Below are positions 56,358 to 64,000 of a stretch of 64,000 nucleotides of DNA, piece by piece. Source of the DNA: Actinoplanes sp. TBRC 11911 (GTDB lineage: Bacteria; Actinomycetota; Actinomycetes; Mycobacteriales; Micromonosporaceae). A program made the translations under genes and the position numbers. How positions within the stretch are numbered: position 1 is the stretch's first letter; each line of letters starts with the position of its first letter. The stretch lies in NCBI RefSeq assembly GCF_012933445.1, contig NZ_JABBNC010000045.1:16410-80409 (forward strand), read 5' to 3'. The notes beneath the pieces are model-generated. The model worked only from the letters and a program-made list of their open reading frames with translations, was not told the origin of the DNA and searched no databases.

Positions 56358-57478
56358 GCGTTCTCCGCCAGCCGGGCCTCGATGGTGTCACCGAGACGAT
56401 CCCGAAGCTCCGCCACCGGGATCTTGTTGATGAGCTCGGCGAAGAAGCCGCGAACCACCAGCTTGCGCGCCTCACTCTCGGTGATGCCGCGGGCCATCAG
56501 GTAGAACAGCTGCTCGTCGTCGAAGCGGCCGGTCGCGCTCGCGTGCCCGGCACCGACGACCTCACCGGTCTCGATCTCCAGGTTGGGCACCGAGTCGGCC
56601 CGGGCGCCGTCGGTCAGGATCAGGTTGCGGTTGATCTCGTACGTCTCGGTGCCGGTCGCCTCGGTCCGGATCAGCACGTCGCCGACCCAGACCGTGTGCG
56701 CCGACGCGCCCTGCAACGCGCCGCGGTAGCCCACGTAGCTGCGGCAGTCCGGCACGCTGTGGTCGACGAGCTGGCGGTGCTCGAAGTGCTGGCCGGCGTC
56801 GGCGAAGTAGAGGCCCCACAGCTCGGCGTCGCCGCCGCGGCCCGCGTACTCGACGCTGACGAACTGGCGGACCAGGTCGCCGCCGAGCGTGACCTGCACG
56901 TGCTGCGCCCGGGCGTCCTTGCCGACCCGGAGCCGGATGTGCTGCGCCTGCACCGCGCCGGCGTCCCACTCGGTAAGCGTCACGAAGGTGAGCTGCGCGC
57001 TGTCGCCGACCACGACCTCGATGTTGTCCGCGAGGGTGGCGGTGCCGACCTGCTCCAGGATCACCGTGGCCTTGGCGAACGCACCGATCTTGACGACCGT
57101 ACGGGCGCCTGCCGCGTCGCCGCCCTTGCCCACGATCTTGATGACCACCGGCTCGGCGGGCTCCGCCTCGGGGGCGACCTCGATCAAGGTCACCCCGGAC
57201 GCCGACCCGTACGCCAAGGCGCTGATCCGGTCGAACGGGGTCAGCACCGCGTCGGCTTTGTCGACATCGCGGACGCTGACGCCGGCCGGCAGGTCGCCGT
57301 GCTCGACGGCGGGCGCCGCACCCGTCAGTTTCGTGGCGGTGACCAGCTCACCCAGTCGCTTGAGCGGGGTGAAACGCCATTCCTCCTCCAGCCCGTTGAG
57401 GGCCGGGAAGTCCTGGACGTCGAACGAGCGCAGCACCTGCGACTTGGTGCGTGGCGGCGCGAAGGCCTCGGTAGTCAT
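56354..57478 (-). CDS. sufD: Fe-S cluster assembly scaffold SufD
   Basis: A 374-residue SufD: the SufBD beta-helix core (FADAGQHFEHRQLVDHS, CRSYVGYRGALQG) and the C-terminal LFYLMARGITESEARKLVVRGFF. It pairs with SufB on SufC. It follows sufB after 37 bp and overlaps the Rieske gene. Confidence 0.96.
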   Translation of the reverse strand: MTTEAFAPPRTKSQVLRSFDVQDFPALNGLEEEWRFTPLKRLGELVTATKLTGAAPAVEHGDLPAGVSVRDVDKADAVLTPFDRISALAYGSASGVTLIEVAPEAEPAEPVVIKIVGKGGDAAGARTVVKIGAFAKATVILEQVGTATLADNIEVVVGDSAQLTFVTLTEWDAGAVQAQHIRLRVGKDARAQHVQVTLGGDLVRQFVSVEYAGRGGDAELWGLYFADAGQHFEHRQLVDHSVPDCRSYVGYRGALQGASAHTVWVGDVLIRTEATGTETYEINRNLILTDGARADSVPNLEIETGEVVGAGHASATGRFDDEQLFYLMARGITESEARKLVVRGFFAELINKIPVAELRDRLGDTIEARLAENA

Positions 57479-57515
57479 GTCGTCCTTATGTCGGCTTTTA
57501 CGGCGGCCCGGGCTC

Positions 57516-58937
57516 TTAACCCACGGCCCCTTCCATCTGCAGCTCGATCAGGCGGTTCAGCTCCAGCGCGTACTCCATCGGCAGCTCCTTGGCGATCGGC
57601 TCGATGAAGCCCCGCACGATCATCGCCATCGCCTCGTCCTCGGTGAGGCCGCGGCTCATCAGGTAGAAGAGCTGGTCCTCGCTGACCTTGGAGACGGTCG
57701 CCTCGTGACCCATCGCGACGTCGTCCTCGCGAATGTCCACGTACGGATAGGTGTCCGAGCGGGAGATCGTGTCGACCAGCAGCGCGTCGCACTTGACCGT
57801 GCTCTTCGAGTGCGAGGAGCCCTCGAGCACCTGCACGAGACCGCGGTACGACGTGCGGCCGCCACCCCGGGCGATCGACTTGGAGACGATCGTGGAGGAC
57901 GTGTGCGGCGCGGCGTGCACCATCTTGGCGCCGGCGTCCTGGTGCTGGCCCTCGCCGGCCATCGCGACACTGAGCACCTCGCCCTTGGCGTGCGGGCCGT
58001 TCATCCAGACCGCCGGGTACTTCATCGTCACCTTGGAGCCGATGTTGCCGTCGATCCACTCCATGGTCGCGCCCTCTTCGCAGGTCGCGCGCTTGGTGAC
58101 CAGGTTGTAGACGTTGTTCGACCAGTTCTGGATCGTCGTGTACCGCACGCGGGCGTTCTTCTTCACGACGATCTCGACGACCGCGGAGTGCAGCGAGTCG
58201 GACGAGTAGATCGGCGCCGTACAGCCCTCGACGTAGTGCACGTACGAGCCCTCGTCGGCGATGATCAGCGTCCGCTCGAACTGGCCCATGTTCTCCGTGT
58301 TGATCCGGAAGTAGGCCTGCAGTGGGATCTCCACGTGCACGCCCTTCGGCACGTAGATGAAGGAGCCGCCGGACCACACCGACGTGTTCAGCGCGGCGAA
58401 CTTGTTGTCGCCGACCGGGATGACGGTGCCGAAGTACTCCTGGAAGATCTCCGGGTACTGCTTCAGCGCCGTGTCGGTGTCGACGAAGATGACACCCTGC
58501 TCCTCGAGGTCCTCGCGGATCTTGTGGTAGACCACCTCGGACTCGTACTGCGCGGCGACACCGGCCACCAGGCGCTGCTTCTCCGCCTCCGGGATGCCCA
58601 GCCGGTCGTACGTCGCCCGGATGTCCTCGGGCAGGTCCTCCCAGCTCGCGGCCTGCGCCTCGGTCGAGCGCACGAAGTACTTGATGTTGTCGAAGTTGAT
58701 GCCGGTCAGGTCGGCGCCCCACGACGGCATGGGCTTGCGGTGGAACAACTTGAGCCCGCGCAGCCGGCGCTCCAGCATCCACTCCGGTTCGTTCTTCTTC
58801 GCCGAGATGTCCCGCACCACGGCCTCCGACAGGCCACGCTGCGCCGAGGCGCCCGCGGTGTCGTTGTCGGCCCAGCCGTACTCGTACTTGCCCAGGGCCG
58901 CGAGATGCTCTTCCTGGCTGACGATCTGGTCGGTCAT
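57516..58937 (-). CDS. sufB: Fe-S cluster assembly scaffold SufB
   Basis: A 473-residue SufB. Typical segments are SVWSGGSFIYVPKGVHVE, FERTLIIADEGSYVHYVEGC (its Cys is a likely sulfur acceptor), and the C-terminal DQLFYLMSRGLTEDEAMAM. The ATG overlaps the sufR-like stop as ATGA. Confidence 0.97.
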   Translation of the reverse strand: MTDQIVSQEEHLAALGKYEYGWADNDTAGASAQRGLSEAVVRDISAKKNEPEWMLERRLRGLKLFHRKPMPSWGADLTGINFDNIKYFVRSTEAQAASWEDLPEDIRATYDRLGIPEAEKQRLVAGVAAQYESEVVYHKIREDLEEQGVIFVDTDTALKQYPEIFQEYFGTVIPVGDNKFAALNTSVWSGGSFIYVPKGVHVEIPLQAYFRINTENMGQFERTLIIADEGSYVHYVEGCTAPIYSSDSLHSAVVEIVVKKNARVRYTTIQNWSNNVYNLVTKRATCEEGATMEWIDGNIGSKVTMKYPAVWMNGPHAKGEVLSVAMAGEGQHQDAGAKMVHAAPHTSSTIVSKSIARGGGRTSYRGLVQVLEGSSHSKSTVKCDALLVDTISRSDTYPYVDIREDDVAMGHEATVSKVSEDQLFYLMSRGLTEDEAMAMIVRGFIEPIAKELPMEYALELNRLIELQMEGAVG

Positions 58938-59650
58938 GTACCTGTCCTAACCGTGGTTGCGGCACGGGATGGTGACGGGATGTGCGTCGTACACACTCCG
59001 TCACCGTGTGCGATGGTGGCGAGACGCTGCACGTGGGTGCCGACGAGCCGGGAGATGACCTCGGTCTCGGCGTCGCACAGCTGGGGGAACTCGGCAGCCA
59101 CGTGGGCCACCGGACAGTGGTGCTGGCACAGCTGCCCGCCGGACGCGATCGTGGTCGCGTTGGCAGCGTAGCCCTCCGCGGTCAGCGCCTCGGCGAGCGC
59201 CTCCGCCCGCGCGACGGGGTCGTCCCCGGCCTCGCACAGGGCGGCGCGGCAGCGCTCCTCCAGGGCCTTGACCTGGGAGGCGGCGAACTCGCTGACGGCC
59301 TCGGCGCCGTGATGGTCGGCGATCCAGCGCAGCGCGGCGGTCGCGATACCGTCGTACAGATGTGGAAATGTTTCCCGGGCGGCCGCCGTCAGCGCGAACG
59401 CCTTCGCCGGCCGGCCGCGCCCTCGCGGACCCTGCTTGCGAACCTCGCGGGTCTCCACGAGATCGTCGGCGAGCATGGCGTCCAGATGCTTGCGAATGGC
59501 CGCCGGACTTAAGCCGAGATGCTCCCCGAGCTGGGCGGCGGTGGCCGAGCCGTGCTCCAGCAGCAGCTGCGCGACCCGGTCCCGGGTGCGACCGTCCGCG
59601 GCACCGGCGGTTGCCGGAACCCCGTTCCCGATCTGCACCTCGGTTTTCAC
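58934..59650 (-). CDS. sufR: SufR-like Fe-S-sensing transcriptional regulator
   Basis: A 238-residue regulator. The N-terminal winged helix (RDRVAQLLLEHGSATAAQL, LSPAAIRKHLDAM) is followed by a C-terminal cluster-binding region with Cys ligands in CQHHCPVAHVAAEFPQLC, as in SufR. In cyanobacteria and mycobacteria SufR represses the suf operon when its cluster is present. It heads the operon. GTG at 59650 has TAACGT 7 nt upstream on the minus strand (leaderless). Confidence 0.92.
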   Translation of the reverse strand: MKTEVQIGNGVPATAGAADGRTRDRVAQLLLEHGSATAAQLGEHLGLSPAAIRKHLDAMLADDLVETREVRKQGPRGRGRPAKAFALTAAARETFPHLYDGIATAALRWIADHHGAEAVSEFAASQVKALEERCRAALCEAGDDPVARAEALAEALTAEGYAANATTIASGGQLCQHHCPVAHVAAEFPQLCDAETEVISRLVGTHVQRLATIAHGDGVCTTHIPSPSRAATTVRTGT

Positions 59651-59766
59651 TACGGCAACGTTACGTAATTCATCCGATGCCCGCAAACCAAGGTTCCGGT
59701 GATCCAGACCACCGCGGCCCCGGAGCGGCGCCCAGCATGATCAATTAGCTGCGTACGATACGTTGG

Positions 59767-60825
59767 GTGAAGTCATCCTGGCTGCGCCCGCTGGCCCTGG
59801 CGTCCTTGATCGCCAATATCGGCCTGGTCGTCACCGGTGCCGCGGTTCGGCTCACCGGCTCGGGCCTCGGATGCCCCACGTGGCCCGAGTGCACCACGGA
59901 TTCGTATACGACGACCTCCGAGATGGGTGTCCACGGCGTCATCGAGTTCACCAACCGGATGCTCACCTTCGTTCTGGGCATTCTGGCTGTCGCCTGCGTC
60001 GTCGCGGCGATCTTCGACCGCCCGCGCCGGGCCGCCGAGATCGGGCGCCGCCTGGCAGCTACGCTCTCCAGTCCGGGCCGGGCCGTCGCCGCACTCTTCC
60101 GGCGCGCGACATACCGGCGGGCCGGCACCGCGATCGTCAGCCCCACCCGTCGCGCATCCACGATCCGGCTCAGCGTCGCCGTGCTCCTCTGCATTCCGTT
60201 GCAGGCCGTGATCGGCGGCATAACCGTCCTGACGGACCTCAACCCCTGGGTGGTCGGGCTTCACTTTCTCGCTTCCATGGTCGTGATTGCTTTCGCGTAC
60301 GCCCTCTGGAAGCGCACCGCCGAGCCGGAGGGCGAGCCGGTGCTCCTGGTTCCCGTCCCGGTACGCCATCTGGCCCGCCTGACGGTGCTCGCCAGCGCGG
60401 CGGTCATCGCCGTGGGCGTGGTGGTCACCGGTAGCGGGCCGCACGCGGGTGACGCGAGCGCCAAGCGCAACGGGCTGGACCCGCAGAGCATCGCCCAGGC
60501 CCACGCCGACGTGGTGATGGTGCTGCTCGGCCTCACGGTGGCGCTATGTTTCACGCTGCGTGCCGTGAACGCGCCGGCGGTGACCTTCCGGGCCGCGGTG
60601 ACGCTGCTGGCGGTCGAGCTCGCCCAGGCCTTGATCGGCTTCGTGCAGTACTTCACGCACCTGCCGGTTCTCCTGGTGGGCGCGCACCTGCTGGGCGCCA
60701 GCCTGGTCTGGACGGCCACGCTGAGCATGCTGTGGTCGACTCGCGAGCGGCCGGGCGTGGTGCCGAGCGTCGAGCCGGAGCCCGCACGGTCGAGGGCCGC
60801 GCTCCCGGTTCCCACCACTCCCTGA
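59767..60825 (+). CDS. ctaA: Heme A synthase (COX15/CtaA)
   Basis: A 352-residue membrane protein with eight helices and CtaA signatures (LIANIGLVVTGAAVRLTGSGLGCPTWPEC, split over the first helix; VHGVIEFTNRML; PLQAVIGGITVL; AHADVVMVLLGL). It converts heme O to heme A for cytochrome oxidase. A cytosolic loop of about 50 residues after the second helix (near residues 86-130) is longer and more basic than usual. TACGAT ends 7 nt before the GTG start. It is divergent from sufR. Confidence 0.93.
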   Translation: MKSSWLRPLALASLIANIGLVVTGAAVRLTGSGLGCPTWPECTTDSYTTTSEMGVHGVIEFTNRMLTFVLGILAVACVVAAIFDRPRRAAEIGRRLAATLSSPGRAVAALFRRATYRRAGTAIVSPTRRASTIRLSVAVLLCIPLQAVIGGITVLTDLNPWVVGLHFLASMVVIAFAYALWKRTAEPEGEPVLLVPVPVRHLARLTVLASAAVIAVGVVVTGSGPHAGDASAKRNGLDPQSIAQAHADVVMVLLGLTVALCFTLRAVNAPAVTFRAAVTLLAVELAQALIGFVQYFTHLPVLLVGAHLLGASLVWTATLSMLWSTRERPGVVPSVEPEPARSRAALPVPTTP

Positions 60826-60876
60826 ATCCGCGCCGCTTCCCGCCACCCCTGAATCTGCGCCTCTTGAATCTGCGCC

Positions 60877-60960
60877 GCGCCACGTGCTCGGCGCGGCCTG
60901 AGCAGCGCCACGTGCTCGGCGTGGCCTGAGCAGCGCCACGTGCTCGGCGGGGCCCGGGCA
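60877..60960. repeat. Three tandem 28-bp repeats, each with a hairpin
   Basis: Units begin GCGCCACGTGCTCGGCG at 60877, 60905 and 60933. The second contains a perfect GCCACG-N7-CGTGGC hairpin; compensating differences occur in the others. They follow ctaA by 52 bp and could act as transcript-end structures. Confidence 0.8.
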
Positions 60961-61094
60961 GCACTCCTCGACCAATCGGGACTTTTCGCCCTTTTGCTTT
61001 GTTCACGCCCTGATCGATTGCGCTGACCTGGGCTTTCTTCGGAAGGCCTGTGGACAGCCGGCGTGTCATCCACAGGCCGCGAATTGGTCCGTCA

Positions 61095-61227
61095 TTGATC
61101 GTCCTCGGTCGGCATCCTCATTCGCATGCCACTTCCCCCCAGCCTCAGCCGTACCCCCAGCCTCAGCCATACCAGCAGCCTCAGCCACACCAGCAGCCTT
61201 AGCCACACCAGCAGCCTCAGCCGCATT
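61095..61227 (+). pseudogene. Remnant of a Pro/Gln-repeat coding region
   Basis: In frame from TTG at 61095 the sequence reads a Pro-Gln repeat (PQPQPYPQPQPYQQPQPH) built from about five 18-bp units, interrupted by TAG at about 61199 and followed by further QQPQPHWQVQPHWQV. Such tails are typical of N-terminal linkers of actinobacterial membrane proteins. No domain follows. It is most likely a decayed gene or repeat relic. Confidence 0.45.
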
Positions 61228-61337
61228 GGCAGGTTCAGCCGCACTGGCAGGTCCCGACCGGCACGACGCGGCCGGTCCCCGACCGCTGCCGTGGCGCGGC
61301 GCACCGGTCTCCCGCCGCGCCGGGCGGCCACCAGGGG

Positions 61338-61421
61338 CTGACTCGCGCCGAGCGGCCGGTCTCCGGCCGCCTCCCGTCGGCCACCGGTCCGCATGGGAGC
61401 CGTCCGCGAGGCGCGAGTCAG
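61338..61421. repeat. 12-bp inverted repeat
   Basis: CTGACTCGCGCC (61338-61349) and its exact complement (61410-61421) flank a 60-bp GC-rich segment with an internal GGCCGG/CCGGCC hairpin. Role unknown; possible transcript-end structure. Confidence 0.45.
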
Positions 61422-61616
61422 TCCCGTCCGCTCAGCGGTATCACCACAGCCCGGGAAGTCAGGTGGAGCCTTACGACAGGAAAGCGACCGAGGCTGCGCG
61501 GCCGCCCCGTTCTCTCCCGGGGCGGCCACGTGGAAGCTCGGCCCGCCTCTCCCCTGACGGCCGCGCGGAAGCCGGCCCGCCTCGCATGGCGGCCACGCAG
61601 AAACCGGCCTCGCCGG

Positions 61617-62513
61617 TCAGAGGCGGGCGACGATCGCGTCGGCCATGCGGCCCGCGGCCGCCGGTGCCGTGCGGAAGAACAGCGAGGGCTCGGTGAGCTC
61701 GAGCTCGACCAGCAAGGGCTCCCCGTCGGGGCCGGGAATGAGGTCCACCCGCGCGTAGAGCAGACGCTTCGCGCCGCCCGGGATCGCTTCGAGGGCCTTC
61801 GCCGCCACCGCGAGCTGGGCCGCGGTCGGCCGGCGCGGGGTGATGACCTCGGAGCCGGGGTCGAGCGTGCCCTCGTCCGGGCCGGTCAGCATCGGGCCTT
61901 TGCGGGCGCCGTGGCTGAAGGTCAGCTCGCCGTTCGCGTCCGGGAGGCAGAGCACGGACGTCTCGCCGTCGGTGTCCACCGCGGCCAGATAGGGCTGGAT
62001 CATCGCGGTGCGGCCCGCCGCGGTCAGCCGCCCGACGTGGGCGAGAGCCAGGCCGGCCTGCGACGGGAGGTGGTACCGGCCGGTGTCCTGGCTGCCGGCG
62101 CTGATCGTCGGCTTGACGACCCACTCGCCTTCCGCGGGTGGGGTCCAGGTCGAGCCGGGTGAGACGAATGTGGTCGGTGTCACAGGCACGCCGGCGCTGG
62201 TGAGCTCGTCGAGGTAGCGCTTGTCGGTGTTCCACGCGACGACGTCGGCCGGGTTCAGCAACCGCGGCACGCGGTGGGCCCAGGCGACGAAGTCGTCGCG
62301 CCGGGGGACGTAGTCCCACGGCGAGCGCAGCACCGCGAGGTCGTAGGACGCCCAGTCCACGCTGGTGTCGTCCCAGCGGACAGCCTCCACAGTGAGCCCT
62401 CGGTCGCGGAGGGCGTCGCGCAACGGGAAGTCGTCGTCGTAGAGGTCGGGGAAGATGTCGCAGGTGACGAGAGCGACCCGGGAGTCGGCCCGGGTCGCGG
62501 CGGATGTGTTCAA
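61617..62513 (-). CDS. ATP-grasp domain protein
   Basis: A 298-residue protein from TTG at 62513. The ATP-grasp fold is seen from VALVTCDIFPD at the N-terminus, KRYLDELTSAGVPVTPT, the ATP-binding lysine strand EWVVKPTISAGSQDTGRY, and the metal-binding LVELELTEPSLFF. It resembles RimK/glutathione-synthetase-like ligases that join a carboxylate to an amine. It follows a small gene with a 1-bp gap. Substrate unknown. Confidence 0.85.
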   Translation of the reverse strand: MNTSAATRADSRVALVTCDIFPDLYDDDFPLRDALRDRGLTVEAVRWDDTSVDWASYDLAVLRSPWDYVPRRDDFVAWAHRVPRLLNPADVVAWNTDKRYLDELTSAGVPVTPTTFVSPGSTWTPPAEGEWVVKPTISAGSQDTGRYHLPSQAGLALAHVGRLTAAGRTAMIQPYLAAVDTDGETSVLCLPDANGELTFSHGARKGPMLTGPDEGTLDPGSEVITPRRPTAAQLAVAAKALEAIPGGAKRLLYARVDLIPGPDGEPLLVELELTEPSLFFRTAPAAAGRMADAIVARL

Positions 62514-62514
62514 C

Positions 62515-62808
62515 TCAGCGGGCCATGCTCCGGCGCGCCATCGAGCGCCACAGGTCGTTACTGGGACGCATCTGCTCCATCAGCTCGCGCTCCCACTCGT
62601 TCTCCACTTCGACCCCGGCGAGCTCGCACGCCTCGCGGGCCTTGACCGTGTCGTCGGCGAATTGGTCGGACCACTCCCCGTCCTGGCCGACGAGGACGAT
62701 GCGGGCGCCACGCTTGCCGACGTACTCGATGACCGCCTTGGCGCCTCCGTGACCGGCGGCGAAGTCCTTTATGTCCGCGGTCAGCGTCGTATCGGAACCT
62801 TGAGCCAT
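62515..62808 (-). CDS. Hypothetical small protein upstream of the ATP-grasp gene
   Basis: A 97-residue protein from ATG at 62808. The middle (AVIEYVGKRGARIVLVGQDG) looks like a small alpha/beta domain and the C-terminus (WERELMEQMRPSNDLWRSMARR) is helical and basic. I recognise no family. The one-base gap to the ATP-grasp gene suggests a joint function; it might be a substrate or accessory. A 12-bp perfect palindrome lies 45 bp upstream. Confidence 0.65.
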   Translation of the reverse strand: MAQGSDTTLTADIKDFAAGHGGAKAVIEYVGKRGARIVLVGQDGEWSDQFADDTVKAREACELAGVEVENEWERELMEQMRPSNDLWRSMARRSMAR

Positions 62809-62853
62809 GAGGGGCAGCCTATGCACGTACGCGCATCCGGCAAGTAGCCTCGC

Positions 62854-62865
62854 CACAAATTTGTG
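62854..62865. promoter_or_regulatory. Perfect palindrome CACAAATTTGTG
   Basis: A 12-bp perfect palindrome 45 bp upstream of the small gene/ATP-grasp pair, in an AT-rich patch. It may be an operator. No binder can be named. Confidence 0.45.
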
Positions 62866-63127
62866 ATGCCAATTACCAGGACGTTTATCCATTCAGAGCA
62901 TTGGTATGAGCCGATTGCGTCCGAAATATCCCATCAACAAACTTCCATCGACGGAGTGACTCTTAGTTACCTTTCTCACTCTCAATTCCGGACAACTGGT
63001 CCGACCTTCGTAACCCTTGGGATGCAATAACCGGCCGTTCACCGGAAAACCGGTTCACCAGCAAAGCACGCCCCGGCCCGAGAAAAGGGCGGAGCCCAAA
63101 TTGGGCGGCCCCGGCAAGGCCACGCCC

Positions 63128-63305
63128 AGCGCGGGCTCGACGCGGACAGCGCCGGCTCGACGCGGACAACGCCGGCTCAACACGGGCAGCGCGGACAGCG
63201 CGGACAGCGCCGGCTCAACACGGGCAGCGCGGACAGCACCCGCTCAACACGGGCAGCGCGGACAGCGCGGGCTCAACACGGGCAGCGCGGGCAGCACGGG
63301 CGACT
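63128..63305. repeat. Minisatellite of GCGGACAGC / CGGCTCAACACGGGCAG units
   Basis: About 180 bp built from interleaved short units: GCGGACAGC occurs many times and CTCAACACGGGCAGCGCGG at least four times. It is very GC-rich with no plausible start or ribosome site. Confidence 0.8.
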
Positions 63306-63530
63306 CCCCGGTCACCGGGTGGCCGGGCTGGGCCGCAGGCCCGGCGAGTCGCGCGGCGCTTCCATTGCGTGGGACTCGCGACCGCATGCTGAGACCGGCG
63401 ACCACACCCTGGACCCAGCGTCCGCAATGTAGACACTCGTCCATTGTGGAGTAACTTTTTGTCCCATAATACGGCGTTCGCCCGGCGAAGTTTTCGGGCC
63501 AGATGTGAACCTTGGAGAGTTAAGGCTCGT

Positions 63531-63999
63531 ATGTGGGCGCAACTCTCCAAGGTCTGCGAAAAGTCCACGGTGTCGGCGCGATGCCCCATCTAGCGAGAAC
63601 GTCCAACGCGCCACAGAGGCCGGTGGCCTGACCCTGGCCGGTGGCCTGACTCCGCCCGGCGGTACCGACGCCCCGTCCTCGGCCGTCACGGTCACCCCGC
63701 ACCCAGACCGCCGCGACGCCGACCCGCGCCGACGTGCCGGTCTGGCGCTGGCGTGGTGCGGACCTTGGCCGGCGCGGTGCCGTTCTGGCCGACACGGTGC
63801 AATCGTTTCGGGCGCGCGGCCGTCGTGCCGGGCCCGGGCTTGCAACATGCTTCTGGCCAGTGCCCGTCTCATCATTCGGACGCATACGTCTACATCATGG
63901 GCGACCATCCGAATAGGACGGTCGTTTTGCATAGACAAGCGACTTTTGTGGCCGTCGTTCGGAGGCCGATTTCGAGACCTTGGAGAGTTGCGCCCACAT
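63531..63999. mobile_element. Candidate MITE-like element bounded by 25-bp inverted repeats
   Basis: Bases 63531-63555 (starting ATGTGGGCGCAACTCTCC) are exactly complementary to 63975-63999, the last bases of the window, and similarity continues inwards with one indel. The 419-bp interior has no clear gene. A partial copy, CCTTGGAGAGTT, at 63510-63521 forms a further inverted repeat with the left arm. The right flank is cut off, so target duplications cannot be checked. It may instead be paired terminator-like repeats. Confidence 0.4.
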
Positions 64000-64000
64000 T

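Larger units (their letters stand above)
60826..61616. other. Repeat-rich gene-free region after ctaA
   Basis: 791 bp holding three 28-bp direct repeats (60877-60960), an 18-bp coding-like repeat (61136-61227), and a 12-bp inverted repeat (61338-61421). The minus-strand frames through it give low-complexity LRLLVW-type peptides, the complement of the repeats, and are not credible genes. Confidence 0.6.
62866..64000. other. Gene-free, repeat-rich right end of the window
   Basis: 1.1 kb without a supportable gene. It contains an AT-rich segment (62870-63010), a GCGGACAGC-type minisatellite (63128-63305), and a segment bounded by long inverted repeats (63531-63999). Open frames here are low-complexity products of repeats. 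Confidence 0.6.

Noticed and set aside
60877..60960. Possible CRISPR array
   Set aside because: The 28-bp units are directly adjacent with no variable spacers.
61092..61529. Minus-strand frame giving LRLLVW repeats
   Set aside because: It is the complement of the 18-bp Pro/Gln-type repeat and has no plausible domain.
62866..63010. Replication origin
   Set aside because: No cluster of DnaA boxes and no dnaA/dnaN genes nearby; only AT-rich sequence.
63017..63454. Plus-strand frame through the minisatellite
   Set aside because: Low-complexity Ser/Ala/Asp and Gly/Gln repeats arise from the DNA repeat; no start signal.

Overview
The window is high-GC DNA (roughly 70%) with actinobacterial gene content: an InhA-type FabI next to FabG, a ferrochelatase with the Cys-rich tail typical of actinobacteria, a SufR-B-D-Rieske-C-S-U-T operon, MoxR/DUF58/VWA genes, DUF3097, DUF2630, acVLRF1 and an AcnR-type aconitase repressor. 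The mix and style (many GTG starts, many apparently leaderless mRNAs, ATGA/GTGA stop-start overlaps) suit a soil member of Micromonosporaceae such as Actinoplanes. That placement is inference. I saw no rRNA, tRNA, CRISPR array, prophage or intact insertion sequence.

Layout. 1-1006: SPFH and NfeD membrane pair (SPFH cut by the window edge). 1095-8388: serine hydrolase, EamA exporter divergent from a MocR regulator, DUF3097, two NUDIX enzymes, an L,D-transpeptidase. 8415-11755: HAD-IIA phosphatase, ferrochelatase, FabI and FabG on the minus strand. 11844-13687: two-component pair. 13751-15075: secreted hydrolase, then a small regulated locus with a leader peptide and a 29-residue membrane peptide. 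15079-18091: MoxR, DUF58 and VWA operon. 18368-23540: PH-domain membrane proteins, thioesterase, PfkB kinase, aminopeptidase P. 23550-29011: methyltransferase, a damaged pullulanase gene, SnoaL-like protein, glycosyltransferase. 29152-37379: aconitase, LuxR regulator, DUF2630, RIO kinase, HAD-like protein and AcnR. 37445-39727: a three-gene unit encoding a membrane protein with a Cys/Gly tail, a DUF692 (MNIO) enzyme and a partner protein. 39712-53151: mixed regulators, SDR, ABC exporter, enoyl-CoA hydratase-like protein, ABC-F, zinc peptidase, acVLRF1, DNA alkylation repair, GNAT, LysE, phosphatase. 53183-59650: Suf iron-sulfur operon with its regulator. 59767-60825: heme A synthase. 60826-64000: repeat-rich DNA around an ATP-grasp gene and a small partner.

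How genes work together. Iron, heme and Fe-S functions recur: coproheme ferrochelatase, aconitase with its probable repressor, the whole SUF machinery under a SufR-like regulator, and CtaA. A 20-bp motif, ACAAGACGKACGTACGGWTT, occurs upstream of both acnA and acnR, 7.7 kb apart, and is probably the AcnR operator.

The best candidate for a little-described system is 37445-39727. The first gene's product ends in four Cys separated by Gly runs, and the second is a DUF692/MNIO enzyme with its metal ligands intact. Known MNIO enzymes oxidatively modify Cys in peptides with help from a partner protein, so the arrangement suggests modification of a membrane-tethered Cys/Gly tail. Other points of note are a HAD-like protein whose nucleophilic Asp is Ala, a MocR gene whose only plausible start is ATT inside an operator repeat, a pullulanase gene with an internal deletion and frameshift, an upstream ORF with a perfect Shine-Dalgarno site before the RIO kinase, and a long inverted repeat at the right edge of the window.
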